Of a stretch of 64,000 nt of DNA, positions 53,179 through 62,190 are shown one piece after another. Below the pieces are notes generated by a model. The model saw only the letters and a list, made by a program, of their open reading frames with translations. It was not told the origin of the DNA and did not search any database. The translations under genes were made by a program, and so were the position numbers. The stretch spans positions 1 to 64,000 of the forward strand of contig JAPUJT010000064.1 of assembly GCA_027296055.1 (NCBI GenBank), given 5' to 3'. Source of the stretch: Planctomycetota bacterium (lineage in GTDB: Bacteria > Planctomycetota > JAPUJT01). Every line of letters begins with the position of its first letter. Position 1 is the first letter of the stretch.

Positions 53179-54243
53179 TCAATTCTTCTGCATCACCCGC
53201 TTCAGATCTTCCGGATCTCCAGAGTGGCTGACCGCATCGTCGAAAGTAATGTACTTCTTCTTGTACAGCTCGTACAGGGACTGGTTCATCGTCTGCATCC
53301 CGTACTTTCCACCCGTCTGGATGTGCGAGTAGATCTGGTGAACTCGATCATCCCGGATGAGGGCCCGGACCGCCGGGCTTCCAATCATGATCTCGCTCGC
53401 CATGACCCGCCCCTTCCCGTCCGCCCGGGCGATCAACTGCTGACAGAAGACCGCCTGGAGCGTGAACGAGAGCTGAGTACGCACCTGCGACTGCTGGTAG
53501 GCCGGAAAGACGTCCACGATACGGTTGACCGTCTGGACGGCGTCAGACGTATGGAGACTTGCCAGCGTGAGGTGGCCGGTCTCCGAGATCGTCAGCGCCG
53601 CGTCTATCGTCTCCTGATCTCGCATCTCGCCAATAAGCACGATGTCCGGGTCCTGTCTCAGGACGGTGCGCAAGGAGTTCTTGAATCCATGCGTATCGTT
53701 GCCCACTTCCCTCTGGTTCACCAGGCAATTGCGATTGCGGTGAACGAACTCGATCGGGTCCTCGATCGTCATGATGTGCTCATGCCGAGTTCGGTTGATA
53801 TAGTCTACCATCGCAGCCAGGGTTGTCGATTTTCCCGAGCCCGTGGAGCCGGTCACGAGGATCAGCCCCTTCGGCAACGAGCAGAGCTCCTCGCATAGAC
53901 CCAGCGGAAGCCCCAGCTCCTTCGCCGACCGGATATCGTACGGGATGATCCGGAGTACGGCGCCAATCGCCCCTCTCTGCTGGAAAACGTTCGTGCGGAA
54001 GCGCCCCAGGCCCGAGATCCCGAACGACATGTCCAGCTCGAGGTCCTTCTCGAAGCGAGCGATCTGCTCGTTATCCAGCACGCTATAGACGATCTTCTGC
54101 GAAGACTCCGCGTCGAGAAGATCGTGCTCGGTGCTGATGAGCTTTCCATCGATGCGAATCTTCGGTGGGGCGCCGGCGGTGATATGAAGATCCGATCCTC
54201 CACGTTCGACGAGAAGCTGAAGCAATTCCTCCAGAGTGACCAT
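53179..54243 (-). CDS. pilT: Pilus retraction ATPase PilT
   Basis: 354 residues. Walker A VTGSTGSGKSTTLAAM, Walker B and His box as in TIGEMRDQETIDAALT, and SLHTSDAVQTVNRIVDVFP. The C-terminal region PAVRALIRDDRVHQIY stands for the AIRNLIRE motif of retraction ATPases. Shorter than PilB and lacking the MshEN domain. Confidence 0.93.
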   Translation of the reverse strand: MVTLEELLQLLVERGGSDLHITAGAPPKIRIDGKLISTEHDLLDAESSQKIVYSVLDNEQIARFEKDLELDMSFGISGLGRFRTNVFQQRGAIGAVLRIIPYDIRSAKELGLPLGLCEELCSLPKGLILVTGSTGSGKSTTLAAMVDYINRTRHEHIMTIEDPIEFVHRNRNCLVNQREVGNDTHGFKNSLRTVLRQDPDIVLIGEMRDQETIDAALTISETGHLTLASLHTSDAVQTVNRIVDVFPAYQQSQVRTQLSFTLQAVFCQQLIARADGKGRVMASEIMIGSPAVRALIRDDRVHQIYSHIQTGGKYGMQTMNQSLYELYKKKYITFDDAVSHSGDPEDLKRVMQKN

Positions 54244-54248
54244 AGCTG

Positions 54249-56273
54249 TTAGCCTTCCCCCTTTTCCTTCGCCAGCCGAGCCCGGGCAACGATCTTGTCC
54301 TGGATGTGGGTCGGCACGGCGTCGTAATGAGCTGGTGCGATGGAGTACGTTCCCTCGCCGCCGGTCTTTGACTTCAGTTCCGTCGAGTACTTCATGATCT
54401 CGGCGAGTGGAACCCTCCCGTCGATCGTCTGCATCCCTCCATTGGCGGTTGTATTCACGATCCGACCCCTGCGCCCGTTGAGATCCGAGATGATGTCTCC
54501 CATGAACGCGTTAGGCGCCGTGATCGAGATATCGACGATCGGTTCGAGGAGAACTGGGCCGGCCACCATGAAAGCCTTCTTGAAGACTTCCCTGCCCGCG
54601 ATCTGAAAGGCGATGTCCTTCGAATCAACCGGGTGGGTCTTGCCATCCACCAAGGTGACCTTCAGGTCCACCACCGGGTACCCGGCCAGCACGCCTTCGA
54701 CCATCTTCGCGTGGATCCCCTTGTCGACGCTGCCGCGCAACGGTTGGTCGATCGATCCCCCTACGATCTTGTCCTTGAACTCGTAGCCGGCCCCACGTTC
54801 GGTGGGTTCGATGTCGATGTAGACCCGCGCGAACTGTCCGGCCCCGCCTGTCTGTTTCTTGTGCGTGTATTCGACGTACTTGATCCCCTTGGTGATCGTC
54901 TCTTTGTACGGGATCTTGGGTGTTCGCGTCTCCACCTCGACCTTGAACCGGCGTTTCATCCGACGGAGGAGGATCTGAAGATGAAGATCGCTCATCCCGC
55001 GGATCACGAGCTCTCGGGTGGTTTCGTCCCGTTCGAAGCGAAACGTGCGGTCCTCCTCCGCCAGCTTCTGCAAGGCGGTGGAGATCTTCTGCTCGTCACC
55101 ACGACTCTTGGGATGGACGGAGAACGCCACCATCGGAAACGGGTACTCGATCGCCGGAAAGACCCAGTCTACCGTAGGGGCCCTCAGGGTGTCGGATAGG
55201 GCCAACTCATCGATCTTGGCCACGGCGACGATCTGTCCCGCCTCAGCGATCTCCATCGCCTCCTGGTGGGTCCCCTGCACTCGATAGATCTGTCCGGTAC
55301 GAGCGCTCTTTCGGGTCCGCGCGATCTTGAAAGAGTCGCCCGGCTTGATGCTGCCAGAGAAGATCCGGAAGAAGCAGAGCTTTCCGACATGCTCGTCCGA
55401 AACGAGCTTGAAGACGAAGGCCGTGAACGGGCCGTCTTCCTGGACGTCGGTCGGATCCTCACCCTCCTTCTGGACAACCCGGACCGGACGGTCGGCGGGG
55501 GACGGTCCGTAGTCCACGATGGCGTCGAGGACCTCCTCCACCCCTATCTCCTTTTCCGCCGCAACGAACAGGATGGGGGTCAGCGTGCCGCCCAGCAGGG
55601 CCTTACGGAAAGTCCTCGAGATGTCCTCTTCAGGGATCTTCTCTCCGTTGAAGTACCGCTCCAGGACCGCGTCATCCGACTCGACGATCGCCTCCAGGAT
55701 CTGCTCGTTCAGGGCCTTGGCCCGCTCGGAGGCTCCATCCTGCAGGACCAGGGTCGACTGCACGGCCTTGAAATCGGGTCCATCAGCGTCAGGCACGTTC
55801 AGCGGTATGCACCGATCCCCGAACGCCTCCCGGATCTCCCCCAGGATCTCGTCGAACGAGACGTTCTCCGAATCGTGTCGTGTCACCACTATGATCCGGG
55901 GAAGGGCCTGGGCCATCAACTTGGCCCAGAGTAGCCGTGTGTTGACCTTCACCCCCCCGCCCGCGTCGACGCAGAAGACGGCCATTTCAACCGCATGGAG
56001 CGCGCTCAGGGCGTCCCGGACGAAGTCCTGGGCCCCCGGAGTGTCGATCAGGGTGATGTCATGATCTTTCCAGGTCAGGTGGGCCAGAGCGGAGTCGATG
56101 CTTTTTCGCTGATCTTTCTCTTCCGGGTCGAAGTCACAGGTGGTGTTCCCATCCACCACTCGACCGAACCGGTTGATGGCTTTGGCTTTGTGGAGCATCG
56201 CCTCGGCAAGTGTGGTCTTGCCGGAGGCTTCATGTCCCACAAGCGCGGCATTCCGAAAGCGGGTCGATGTCAT
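54249..56273 (-). CDS. EF-G-like translational GTPase (EF-G-2 type)
   Basis: 674 residues from ATG 56273, where the sequence MTSTRFRNAALVGHEASGKTT matches the usual start of this family. G1 GHEASGKT, G3 DTPGAQDFV, G4 varied (TRHD), and the domain III-V order of elongation factor G with GGAGQFARVYIDIEP and the Ub-like domain IV. These EF-G paralogues with a short DFDPEE insert are distinct from the housekeeping EF-G and often do not translocate well. It lies five bases before pilT on the same strand. Confidence 0.85.
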   Translation of the reverse strand: MTSTRFRNAALVGHEASGKTTLAEAMLHKAKAINRFGRVVDGNTTCDFDPEEKDQRKSIDSALAHLTWKDHDITLIDTPGAQDFVRDALSALHAVEMAVFCVDAGGGVKVNTRLLWAKLMAQALPRIIVVTRHDSENVSFDEILGEIREAFGDRCIPLNVPDADGPDFKAVQSTLVLQDGASERAKALNEQILEAIVESDDAVLERYFNGEKIPEEDISRTFRKALLGGTLTPILFVAAEKEIGVEEVLDAIVDYGPSPADRPVRVVQKEGEDPTDVQEDGPFTAFVFKLVSDEHVGKLCFFRIFSGSIKPGDSFKIARTRKSARTGQIYRVQGTHQEAMEIAEAGQIVAVAKIDELALSDTLRAPTVDWVFPAIEYPFPMVAFSVHPKSRGDEQKISTALQKLAEEDRTFRFERDETTRELVIRGMSDLHLQILLRRMKRRFKVEVETRTPKIPYKETITKGIKYVEYTHKKQTGGAGQFARVYIDIEPTERGAGYEFKDKIVGGSIDQPLRGSVDKGIHAKMVEGVLAGYPVVDLKVTLVDGKTHPVDSKDIAFQIAGREVFKKAFMVAGPVLLEPIVDISITAPNAFMGDIISDLNGRRGRIVNTTANGGMQTIDGRVPLAEIMKYSTELKSKTGGEGTYSIAPAHYDAVPTHIQDKIVARARLAKEKGEG

Positions 56274-56432
56274 CCGCCATAGCTCTCTTAGAAGATCGGA
56301 GACGAGTATACAACGGGGATCCGCTTCTTTCAACCCAATCCAAGGGACAATAGGCCCTTACGGCCGATCCAGCTGTCCCCGAATCCCCTGCAGGTGGGCG
56401 GATTCTAACAAGCTCCAAGGGGAGCGTCAAAT

Positions 56433-57431
56433 TTATTCGTCAGGAGGCGGCCGCCGGCGCGAGCGCCGGACAATCAAGGCTATCAAGAGGCCTCCGAGGA
56501 GGATCACGAGGCCAAGAGTCGCGCCGGTTCCGAGCCTTTCGGCCATCCGGTCGAGAAGCGCCCCGAACCGGGCATCCGTCCAGCCGAGGATCCATTCCCC
56601 GAAAGCGAGCATCGAGAACGCCCCGAGGCCAAGAAACGGGCCGAACGGTATGTAGGAGTCACCTGTCATCGCCTTGCGGACGATCCCCACGATCGACCCG
56701 GCCACACATGCGATGAAGAGCGCGATCATGACACCTTTCCATCCCAGCACTCCTCCCATCATCCCCATGAACTTCACGTCCCCGAACCCCATGGCCTCCT
56801 TTCGGAAGAGGAGCTTTCCGGCGACTCCCATTCCGTAGATGATCCCGGCTCCGAACATCATGCCCACGAGAGACGTGTAGAGCCCCTGAGCGTGGGCGGA
56901 AGCGATCCAGACGTGAGGAAAGACGCTCGGGAGTTCGACGAGATCCGTGGCTCGATGGATCTCGGGAAATGTGAGGCCCAGGATCGGAGCGATCACGAGG
57001 CCTGGCTTCGTGATCCGGTCCGGTATGATCATGAAATCCCAATCGATGAACGATGCGACGAGGATCGCGCAGCAGAGGGCGATCTGGATCACGAGGACGG
57101 ACCACTGCGGGGGAGCGGGATGCACGTCGACGACCCGCAGCCAGTAGAAGCCCGCGAAGAGGAGCCCGGTGATCAATTCCACGATCGGATACCGTACGGA
57201 GATGGCCGCCTTGCAATGCCGGCATCGGGCCCTGAGGGCGACGAATGAGAGGATGGGCAAGTTGTCGTACCACGCGATGCGATGCTTGCAGGAAGGGCAG
57301 AAGGATCGGTTTGGCTTGAAGATGCTGAGGCACCGGCGGGGCATCCGCCAGATGCACACGTTGAGGAAAGAACCCACGGTCAGGCCGACCACGAGGGCGA
57401 AGGCGGTCCAGATTAGGTGAGGCAGGGCCAT
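56433..57431 (-). CDS. pilD: Prepilin peptidase/N-methyltransferase PilD
   Basis: 332 residues, eight helices. GSFLNVCIWRMPR, a zinc site CPSCKHRI/CRHCKAAI, catalytic aspartates in FIDWDFMIIPD and GFGDVKFMGMMGG. Cleaves and methylates the pilins. About 45 residues longer than usual because of a segment around 165-190 and a basic C-terminal tail. Confidence 0.92.
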   Translation of the reverse strand: MALPHLIWTAFALVVGLTVGSFLNVCIWRMPRRCLSIFKPNRSFCPSCKHRIAWYDNLPILSFVALRARCRHCKAAISVRYPIVELITGLLFAGFYWLRVVDVHPAPPQWSVLVIQIALCCAILVASFIDWDFMIIPDRITKPGLVIAPILGLTFPEIHRATDLVELPSVFPHVWIASAHAQGLYTSLVGMMFGAGIIYGMGVAGKLLFRKEAMGFGDVKFMGMMGGVLGWKGVMIALFIACVAGSIVGIVRKAMTGDSYIPFGPFLGLGAFSMLAFGEWILGWTDARFGALLDRMAERLGTGATLGLVILLGGLLIALIVRRSRRRPPPDE

Positions 57432-57443
57432 ATCGTTTCCATC

Positions 57444-58802
57444 TTAATCGTACCGGAGTGCGGAGATCGGGTCCAGTCGCGACGCTCGGTGCGCCGGATA
57501 GAGACCGGCGATGGTCGCGATGATGATGGCAAAGAGGACCGCTCCCACCAGGAGCCAACCCGGGAAATCGAAGATCGCATACCCTTCCCATTGCGTCGGG
57601 AAGATCAGGTGAAAGATTCCGTTGATCACCTCGCCGGCGATCAGCGCGGTCCCGATCCCTATCAACCCGCCGAGGAGACCGATGATCGCCGCCTCCAGCG
57701 AAAAGAGCCGGCGGATCGTCTTGCGACTGGCCCCCAGGGCCAGGTAGAGGCCAATCTCGCGCGTCCGTTCGTATACGGACATCAGGAGCGTGTTGGCGAT
57801 GCCCAGGGCCGCCACGCCGAGCGCCGCCAGTCCAACGATCGAGAGGGCGGAATTGATGAAAACGAAGATCGTGTTGAAGGCGGCGAATCGCTCCGCCTCC
57901 GACCTGGCGCCCAGATCCAGTTTCTTGATCGCCTTGACCACCTCCTTCGACCGACCCTCCTCGTCGACGAGGATGTTCGCGACCAGCCCGTACTTCTTTG
58001 ACGTGTAGAGAGTGGGATCTCCCTGGACCTGCCGGCTCAGTTCCATGGCGCGGGCGTGGGGGACGAACGCCGCCGTGGAGAAGAGCGTGCGCTTCGTCAG
58101 GCCCACCACCTCCGCCTCGAACTCGATCGGCTCCGGGATCTTGTCGATGAGGGCCAGAGGGTTCCCTATCCCCGGAATCCAGACTCGATCGATCTGGATT
58201 ATCACTTTTCTCCCGATGAGCTCCTCGGGCCGGGACAGGCCGAGAGAGTCCAGGTACTGATGTGAGAGGATGACTTCACTCGCCTCGTTCGACGAGAAGC
58301 GCCGGCCAGACTCCATGGGGAGGAAGTCAACGTGTGCCCACCCCCAGGGAACCGCATGGACGGTCCAGCGACGATCGTCTCCGTCGATCTGGATCGATCG
58401 GGCGTTCAAGAACACGGACGGCCAGACCGCCACCACCCCCTCGATCGCTTCGACCTCTTCGATCTTCTCCTGGGAGAGAAACCTCGGTCCACGCATCAGC
58501 ATCCGACGCATCGCCTCCATCTCGCTGTCATCTTTGATCTCGCGTGGAGGGGTTCCCAGCTGCAACAGGTTTTCCAGGAGGAGCGCGCGGAAATCCACCT
58601 TGTCGGGGAAGACATGAACGAGACGGGGGTTGGCGATGGTTCCCATCTGCGTGGAGATAAAGTTTCTGAGTCCCTCTCCGATCGCGACCATGAGAGTGAT
58701 GAGGAGCGTTCCCGTCACGATCCCCATCATCGTGAGGCCGGTGCGTAGCCAGCGTTTTCTGAGATCTCGGATGACATCTCGGATCAGATCACTCAGGAGC
58801 AT
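57444..58802 (-). CDS. ABC transporter permease (MacB/FtsX type)
   Basis: 452 residues. One N-terminal helix (TGLTMMGIVTGTLLITLMVA), a large periplasmic domain (about 45-310) and three C-terminal helices with GVAALGIANTLLMSVYERTREIG, typical of MacB/LolC-like permeases. Works with the ATPase encoded immediately upstream, overlapping by 14 bases. Substrate unknown; could be lipoprotein or peptide. Confidence 0.85.
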   Translation of the reverse strand: MLLSDLIRDVIRDLRKRWLRTGLTMMGIVTGTLLITLMVAIGEGLRNFISTQMGTIANPRLVHVFPDKVDFRALLLENLLQLGTPPREIKDDSEMEAMRRMLMRGPRFLSQEKIEEVEAIEGVVAVWPSVFLNARSIQIDGDDRRWTVHAVPWGWAHVDFLPMESGRRFSSNEASEVILSHQYLDSLGLSRPEELIGRKVIIQIDRVWIPGIGNPLALIDKIPEPIEFEAEVVGLTKRTLFSTAAFVPHARAMELSRQVQGDPTLYTSKKYGLVANILVDEEGRSKEVVKAIKKLDLGARSEAERFAAFNTIFVFINSALSIVGLAALGVAALGIANTLLMSVYERTREIGLYLALGASRKTIRRLFSLEAAIIGLLGGLIGIGTALIAGEVINGIFHLIFPTQWEGYAIFDFPGWLLVGAVLFAIIIATIAGLYPAHRASRLDPISALRYD

Positions 58803-59475
58803 CGGCGCCCCCGTCGATGATCCGGCCGTCTCGTAGAGAGACCGATTTGCCGATCCGTCTCGCCACGTCGCTGTTGTGGGTGACGATCAGGACCGTCACT
58901 GCCTTCTCTCGCCACAGGGAGAGGAACAGATCCACGATCTCGCCGCTGGTCCCGCTGTCGAGATTCCCCGTCGGCTCATCCGCGAGGAGAATCGACGGGC
59001 CGTGCACGATCGCCCGGGCGATACAGACTCGCTGGCGCTCCCCTCCCGACAGCTCCTTCGGCCGGTGCGTCCCTCGATCGGCCAGGCCCACCTGCTGCAG
59101 GGCCACATTGGCGCGCTCCCTTCGCTCCCGGCGAGGGACACGATTCAGCTTCAGAGGTAGCTCGACGTTTTCGACCGTGTCGAGGTGGGGCTGGAGGTAG
59201 AAATCTTGGAAAACGAAACCGACGGATACCCGCCGGTACTCCGCGAGGTCGTCTTCAGAAAGACTCGAGATGATCCGATGATTCACCTCGACCTCTCCCG
59301 AGGTGGGGGTATCGAGCCCCCCGACCAGCTGGAGCAGCGTGGACTTTCCTGATCCGGAATGGCCCAGGATCGCGAGCGCCTCTCCGGCTTCGACCTCGAG
59401 GGTCACCCCGTCGAGGGCCCGGACCGTCGTCGAGCCCATGCGGTAGGACTTGCTGAGATCGCGGAGGCGGATCAT
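58789..59475 (-). CDS. ABC transporter ATPase (MacB/LolD type)
   Basis: 228 residues from ATG 59475. Walker A LGHSGSGKSTL, Q-loop FVFQDFYL, signature LSGGERQR, Walker B ILLADEPTGNLD, and His in LIVTHNSD. The ATG overlaps the DUF2752 stop by four bases, and the stop overlaps the permease gene, so the three are coupled. Confidence 0.92.
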   Translation of the reverse strand: MIRLRDLSKSYRMGSTTVRALDGVTLEVEAGEALAILGHSGSGKSTLLQLVGGLDTPTSGEVEVNHRIISSLSEDDLAEYRRVSVGFVFQDFYLQPHLDTVENVELPLKLNRVPRRERRERANVALQQVGLADRGTHRPKELSGGERQRVCIARAIVHGPSILLADEPTGNLDSGTSGEIVDLFLSLWREKAVTVLIVTHNSDVARRIGKSVSLRDGRIIDGGADAPE

Positions 59476-59912
59476 GCGGTGAGGAGGAGGGTCTTCGCGA
59501 TCCGGTACCCCCAGATCAGGAACAGGAAGGCGAAGAAGCCGATGCCCACCTTCCACCAGGGAAAGCGAATCACCCAGCTCTCCACCTGCTCGGGAGACAA
59601 GGGTCCTACCAGTCCAGCCATCGCGACGACGCCGACGACGAGAACTGACGCGAACATCAGGAAACCACAGGGATGGGCTTGCAGAGACTCCTCTATCTGC
59701 AGACGCGAGGCATGGGCGAAGGCGGTGGTCATCCCACACGATGGGCAGGGGATCCCGGCCACCAGCATCATCCCGCACGGGGGGAGGCCGAGGGACTCGT
59801 GGGTCCCGTACCCGCGCGGATCGGGGTCGAGGGCGCGGGCGGCGCCGATCACGGCCAGACTCGCCAGGATCGCTCCGGCCAGGACCCAGCGACGGCGGGC
59901 GGCTTCGCTCAT
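59472..59912 (-). CDS. DUF2752 membrane protein
   Basis: 146 residues, three or four membrane helices, with the family signature GIPCPSCGMTTAFAH. DUF2752 proteins are short membrane proteins of unknown function. It overlaps aspC and the ABC ATPase gene, so it may take part in the ABC transporter's role. Confidence 0.85.
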   Translation of the reverse strand: MSEAARRRWVLAGAILASLAVIGAARALDPDPRGYGTHESLGLPPCGMMLVAGIPCPSCGMTTAFAHASRLQIEESLQAHPCGFLMFASVLVVGVVAMAGLVGPLSPEQVESWVIRFPWWKVGIGFFAFLFLIWGYRIAKTLLLTA

Positions 59913-61105
59913 TCGAGCGTCTCCTCGAAGAACTTCGCGATGCGGGCCATCCCCTCCGTGATTGCCTCGAAGGAGAGGGCGTAGGACAGACGTATCGCCC
60001 GGTCGTCGCCGAACGCCGCCCCGGGCACGATCGCCACGTGGGCCTCTTCGAGAAGGGCCTCGCCGATATCGATGGAGCTTCGGAGTTCCTTTCCCTTGAC
60101 CTTTCGACCGAAGAAGGAAGCCACTCTCGGGAAGGTGAAGAAGGCCCCGAACGGTTCGGTCACCTGAATCCCAGAGATCTGCCTCAGCCCGGCCAACATC
60201 GCCTTTCGTCTACGATCGAACTCGGTCCGCATCGCATCGCAGGCGTCGTCCGGACCGCGGAGAGCGGCGAGGGCCGCCTTCTGAGATATCGATGTCGGGT
60301 TGGAGGTGGTCTGGGACTGAAGCGTTTCCATCCCCTGGATGATCGGGCGGGGTCCCGCGGCGTAGCCGATCCGCCATCCGGTCATCGCGTACGTCTTGGA
60401 GACACCCCCCACGATGATCGTATTCTCGCGAACCTCCTCCCCGGCCGCCGTGATGCTGGCGAACCGGTGACCTCCGTAAATGAGTCGGTCATAGATATCG
60501 TCCGTGATCACGGCTATGTCCCGCCCACGGATCGCCTCCGCGATCTCCTTGATCTTATCCTCCGTGTACACAGCCCCGGTGGGGTTGCTCGGGCTATTCA
60601 GGATCAAGACCCGCGTCCTCTCGGTGAACGCCGCTTCAAGGTCGGCGGCGGACGGAATGTAGCCGTCCTCCGCCCGGGTCTTCACCAGAACCGGCGTTCC
60701 TCCCGCGAGGCGGATCATCTCCGGGTAAGAAGTCCAGTAGGGGGAGATGCAGATCACCTCATCGCCCGCATTGCAAAGGGCCATCAGGGCGTTGGAGATC
60801 GCGTGCTTGGCCCCGCAGGTGATGATGATCTGATCCGTCCCGTACTGCAGCCCGTAGTCCCGCTGGATCCGATCCCGCACCGCCTCTCTCAGTTCCAGGA
60901 TCCCTCCGGCGGCGGTGTACTTGGTGAAACCCTCCCGCATCGCCTTCGCCGCCGCATCCTTGATGTGCTCCGGGGTGTCGAAGTCCGGCTCCCCGGTCGT
61001 GAACGAGATGATCGGCTTTCCCTCGCGGCGGAGGGCCGCCGCGCGCGCCGCCATCACCAGGGTGGCGGAGGGTCGAATCTCTTGCAGTCGGGTCGCTACC
61101 TTCAT
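59909..61105 (-). CDS. aspC: Aspartate aminotransferase family enzyme (class I)
   Basis: 398 residues from ATG 61105. N-terminal FTTGEPDFDTPEHI, PLP site with the Lys in GGVSKTYAMTGWRIGY, and NSPSNPTGAVY. Exchanges amino groups between aspartate (or similar) and 2-oxoglutarate. The upstream 24 codons in frame lack a sensible start. First gene of the long minus-strand run that continues to pilR. Confidence 0.88.
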   Translation of the reverse strand: MKVATRLQEIRPSATLVMAARAAALRREGKPIISFTTGEPDFDTPEHIKDAAAKAMREGFTKYTAAGGILELREAVRDRIQRDYGLQYGTDQIIITCGAKHAISNALMALCNAGDEVICISPYWTSYPEMIRLAGGTPVLVKTRAEDGYIPSAADLEAAFTERTRVLILNSPSNPTGAVYTEDKIKEIAEAIRGRDIAVITDDIYDRLIYGGHRFASITAAGEEVRENTIIVGGVSKTYAMTGWRIGYAAGPRPIIQGMETLQSQTTSNPTSISQKAALAALRGPDDACDAMRTEFDRRRKAMLAGLRQISGIQVTEPFGAFFTFPRVASFFGRKVKGKELRSSIDIGEALLEEAHVAIVPGAAFGDDRAIRLSYALSFEAITEGMARIAKFFEETLE

Positions 61106-61177
61106 GGGGCGTGAACGGATGGTATTAGGGTGAAATGATGAAGCGGGATCGGTATCATAAGCCGACCTTGAATTCAA

Positions 61178-61265
<88 letters not shown>

Positions 61266-61300
61266 CTCAGTCCGTACCCGGTAGGTCATCGAGCGAGAGG

Positions 61301-62185
61301 TCAGCGACGGCTGACTTCCCGCTTTCCCTTCGACTTGCGGTCGATCCGCGAGAGCCGTATCTCCTTCCTCAATATCAGCACATTCTGGTGGGTGATGTTC
61401 GGGACAAAGGTGGTCTTGACCGCATAGGGGCGGAGACGGCGAAGCGTGCTCTTGTTCGTCCAGATCTTGATCCCCTTCAGATGGAAGCCGACGGACCGCA
61501 GAACGTCGGCCACACGAACCCCGAGGGGAAGGTATTCCTTTCTCCGGTAGCGGTCTCCGCAGAGCACGACCAAGTAGCGCCCCGCCTTCAGCACCCGCCA
61601 GGCCTCCCGGCCGAACAACTCCATCCGGCGGTAGAACTCATCGAAATCCGGCGTGGTCCCGAAGTCTCCTTCCTCAACGCCTGTCATGGAGAAGTTGGTC
61701 TCGTCGGCGAAGCCGTGCGCCGCATGCTCCGTCCCGTAAGGAGGATCGCAGATGATGGCGTCGGCGAAAAACTCAGGCAAGGACTGCATCAGTTCCAGAC
61801 AATCCCCTACCCGCATCTCCGGCTGGATGGGCTCGACGTCGCTCCGACCCTCCCGGGCCACCAGGGCCCCGTCGGCGACCCCGAACTCCTTCTGGATCCT
61901 GGCGTACACCTCCGCCCAGCGGGGATCGATTTCGAACCCGAGGGCCTGCCGACCGCATAGCACCGCGCCGAGAAGGGTGCCACCCACTCCCGCGAACGGG
62001 TCGAGGACGGTCTCCCCCTTCTTCGTGAAGAACTGGATGATCTCGCGCATCGCCTCCGGAGGCTTCATCGCCCCGTGGGCTTTTCGGAGGCGGTGCGTGG
62101 CATCGACGGAGTAGTTGGTCTCCCAGACGGTGTTGGTCCAGAAGAGCCACTCGGAGCCGGTCAGATCGTTGAGGCGGTTCTCCAT
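61301..62185 (-). CDS. DNA methyltransferase (N4-cytosine/N6-adenine type)
   Basis: 294 residues. Motif I DPFAGVGGT (62-70) precedes motif IV DPPYGT (147-152), so the motifs come in the order FGG then DPPY. No adjacent restriction endonuclease is visible, so the enzyme may be an orphan or act with a gene outside the window. It follows the zinc-finger gene by five bases, and both may be one unit. Confidence 0.85.
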   Translation of the reverse strand: MENRLNDLTGSEWLFWTNTVWETNYSVDATHRLRKAHGAMKPPEAMREIIQFFTKKGETVLDPFAGVGGTLLGAVLCGRQALGFEIDPRWAEVYARIQKEFGVADGALVAREGRSDVEPIQPEMRVGDCLELMQSLPEFFADAIICDPPYGTEHAAHGFADETNFSMTGVEEGDFGTTPDFDEFYRRMELFGREAWRVLKAGRYLVVLCGDRYRRKEYLPLGVRVADVLRSVGFHLKGIKIWTNKSTLRRLRPYAVKTTFVPNITHQNVLILRKEIRLSRIDRKSKGKREVSRR

Positions 62186-62190
62186 CTTGA

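Noticed and set aside
59741-61114. 457-residue plus-strand frame
   Set aside because: Antisense to aspC and the DUF2752 gene.
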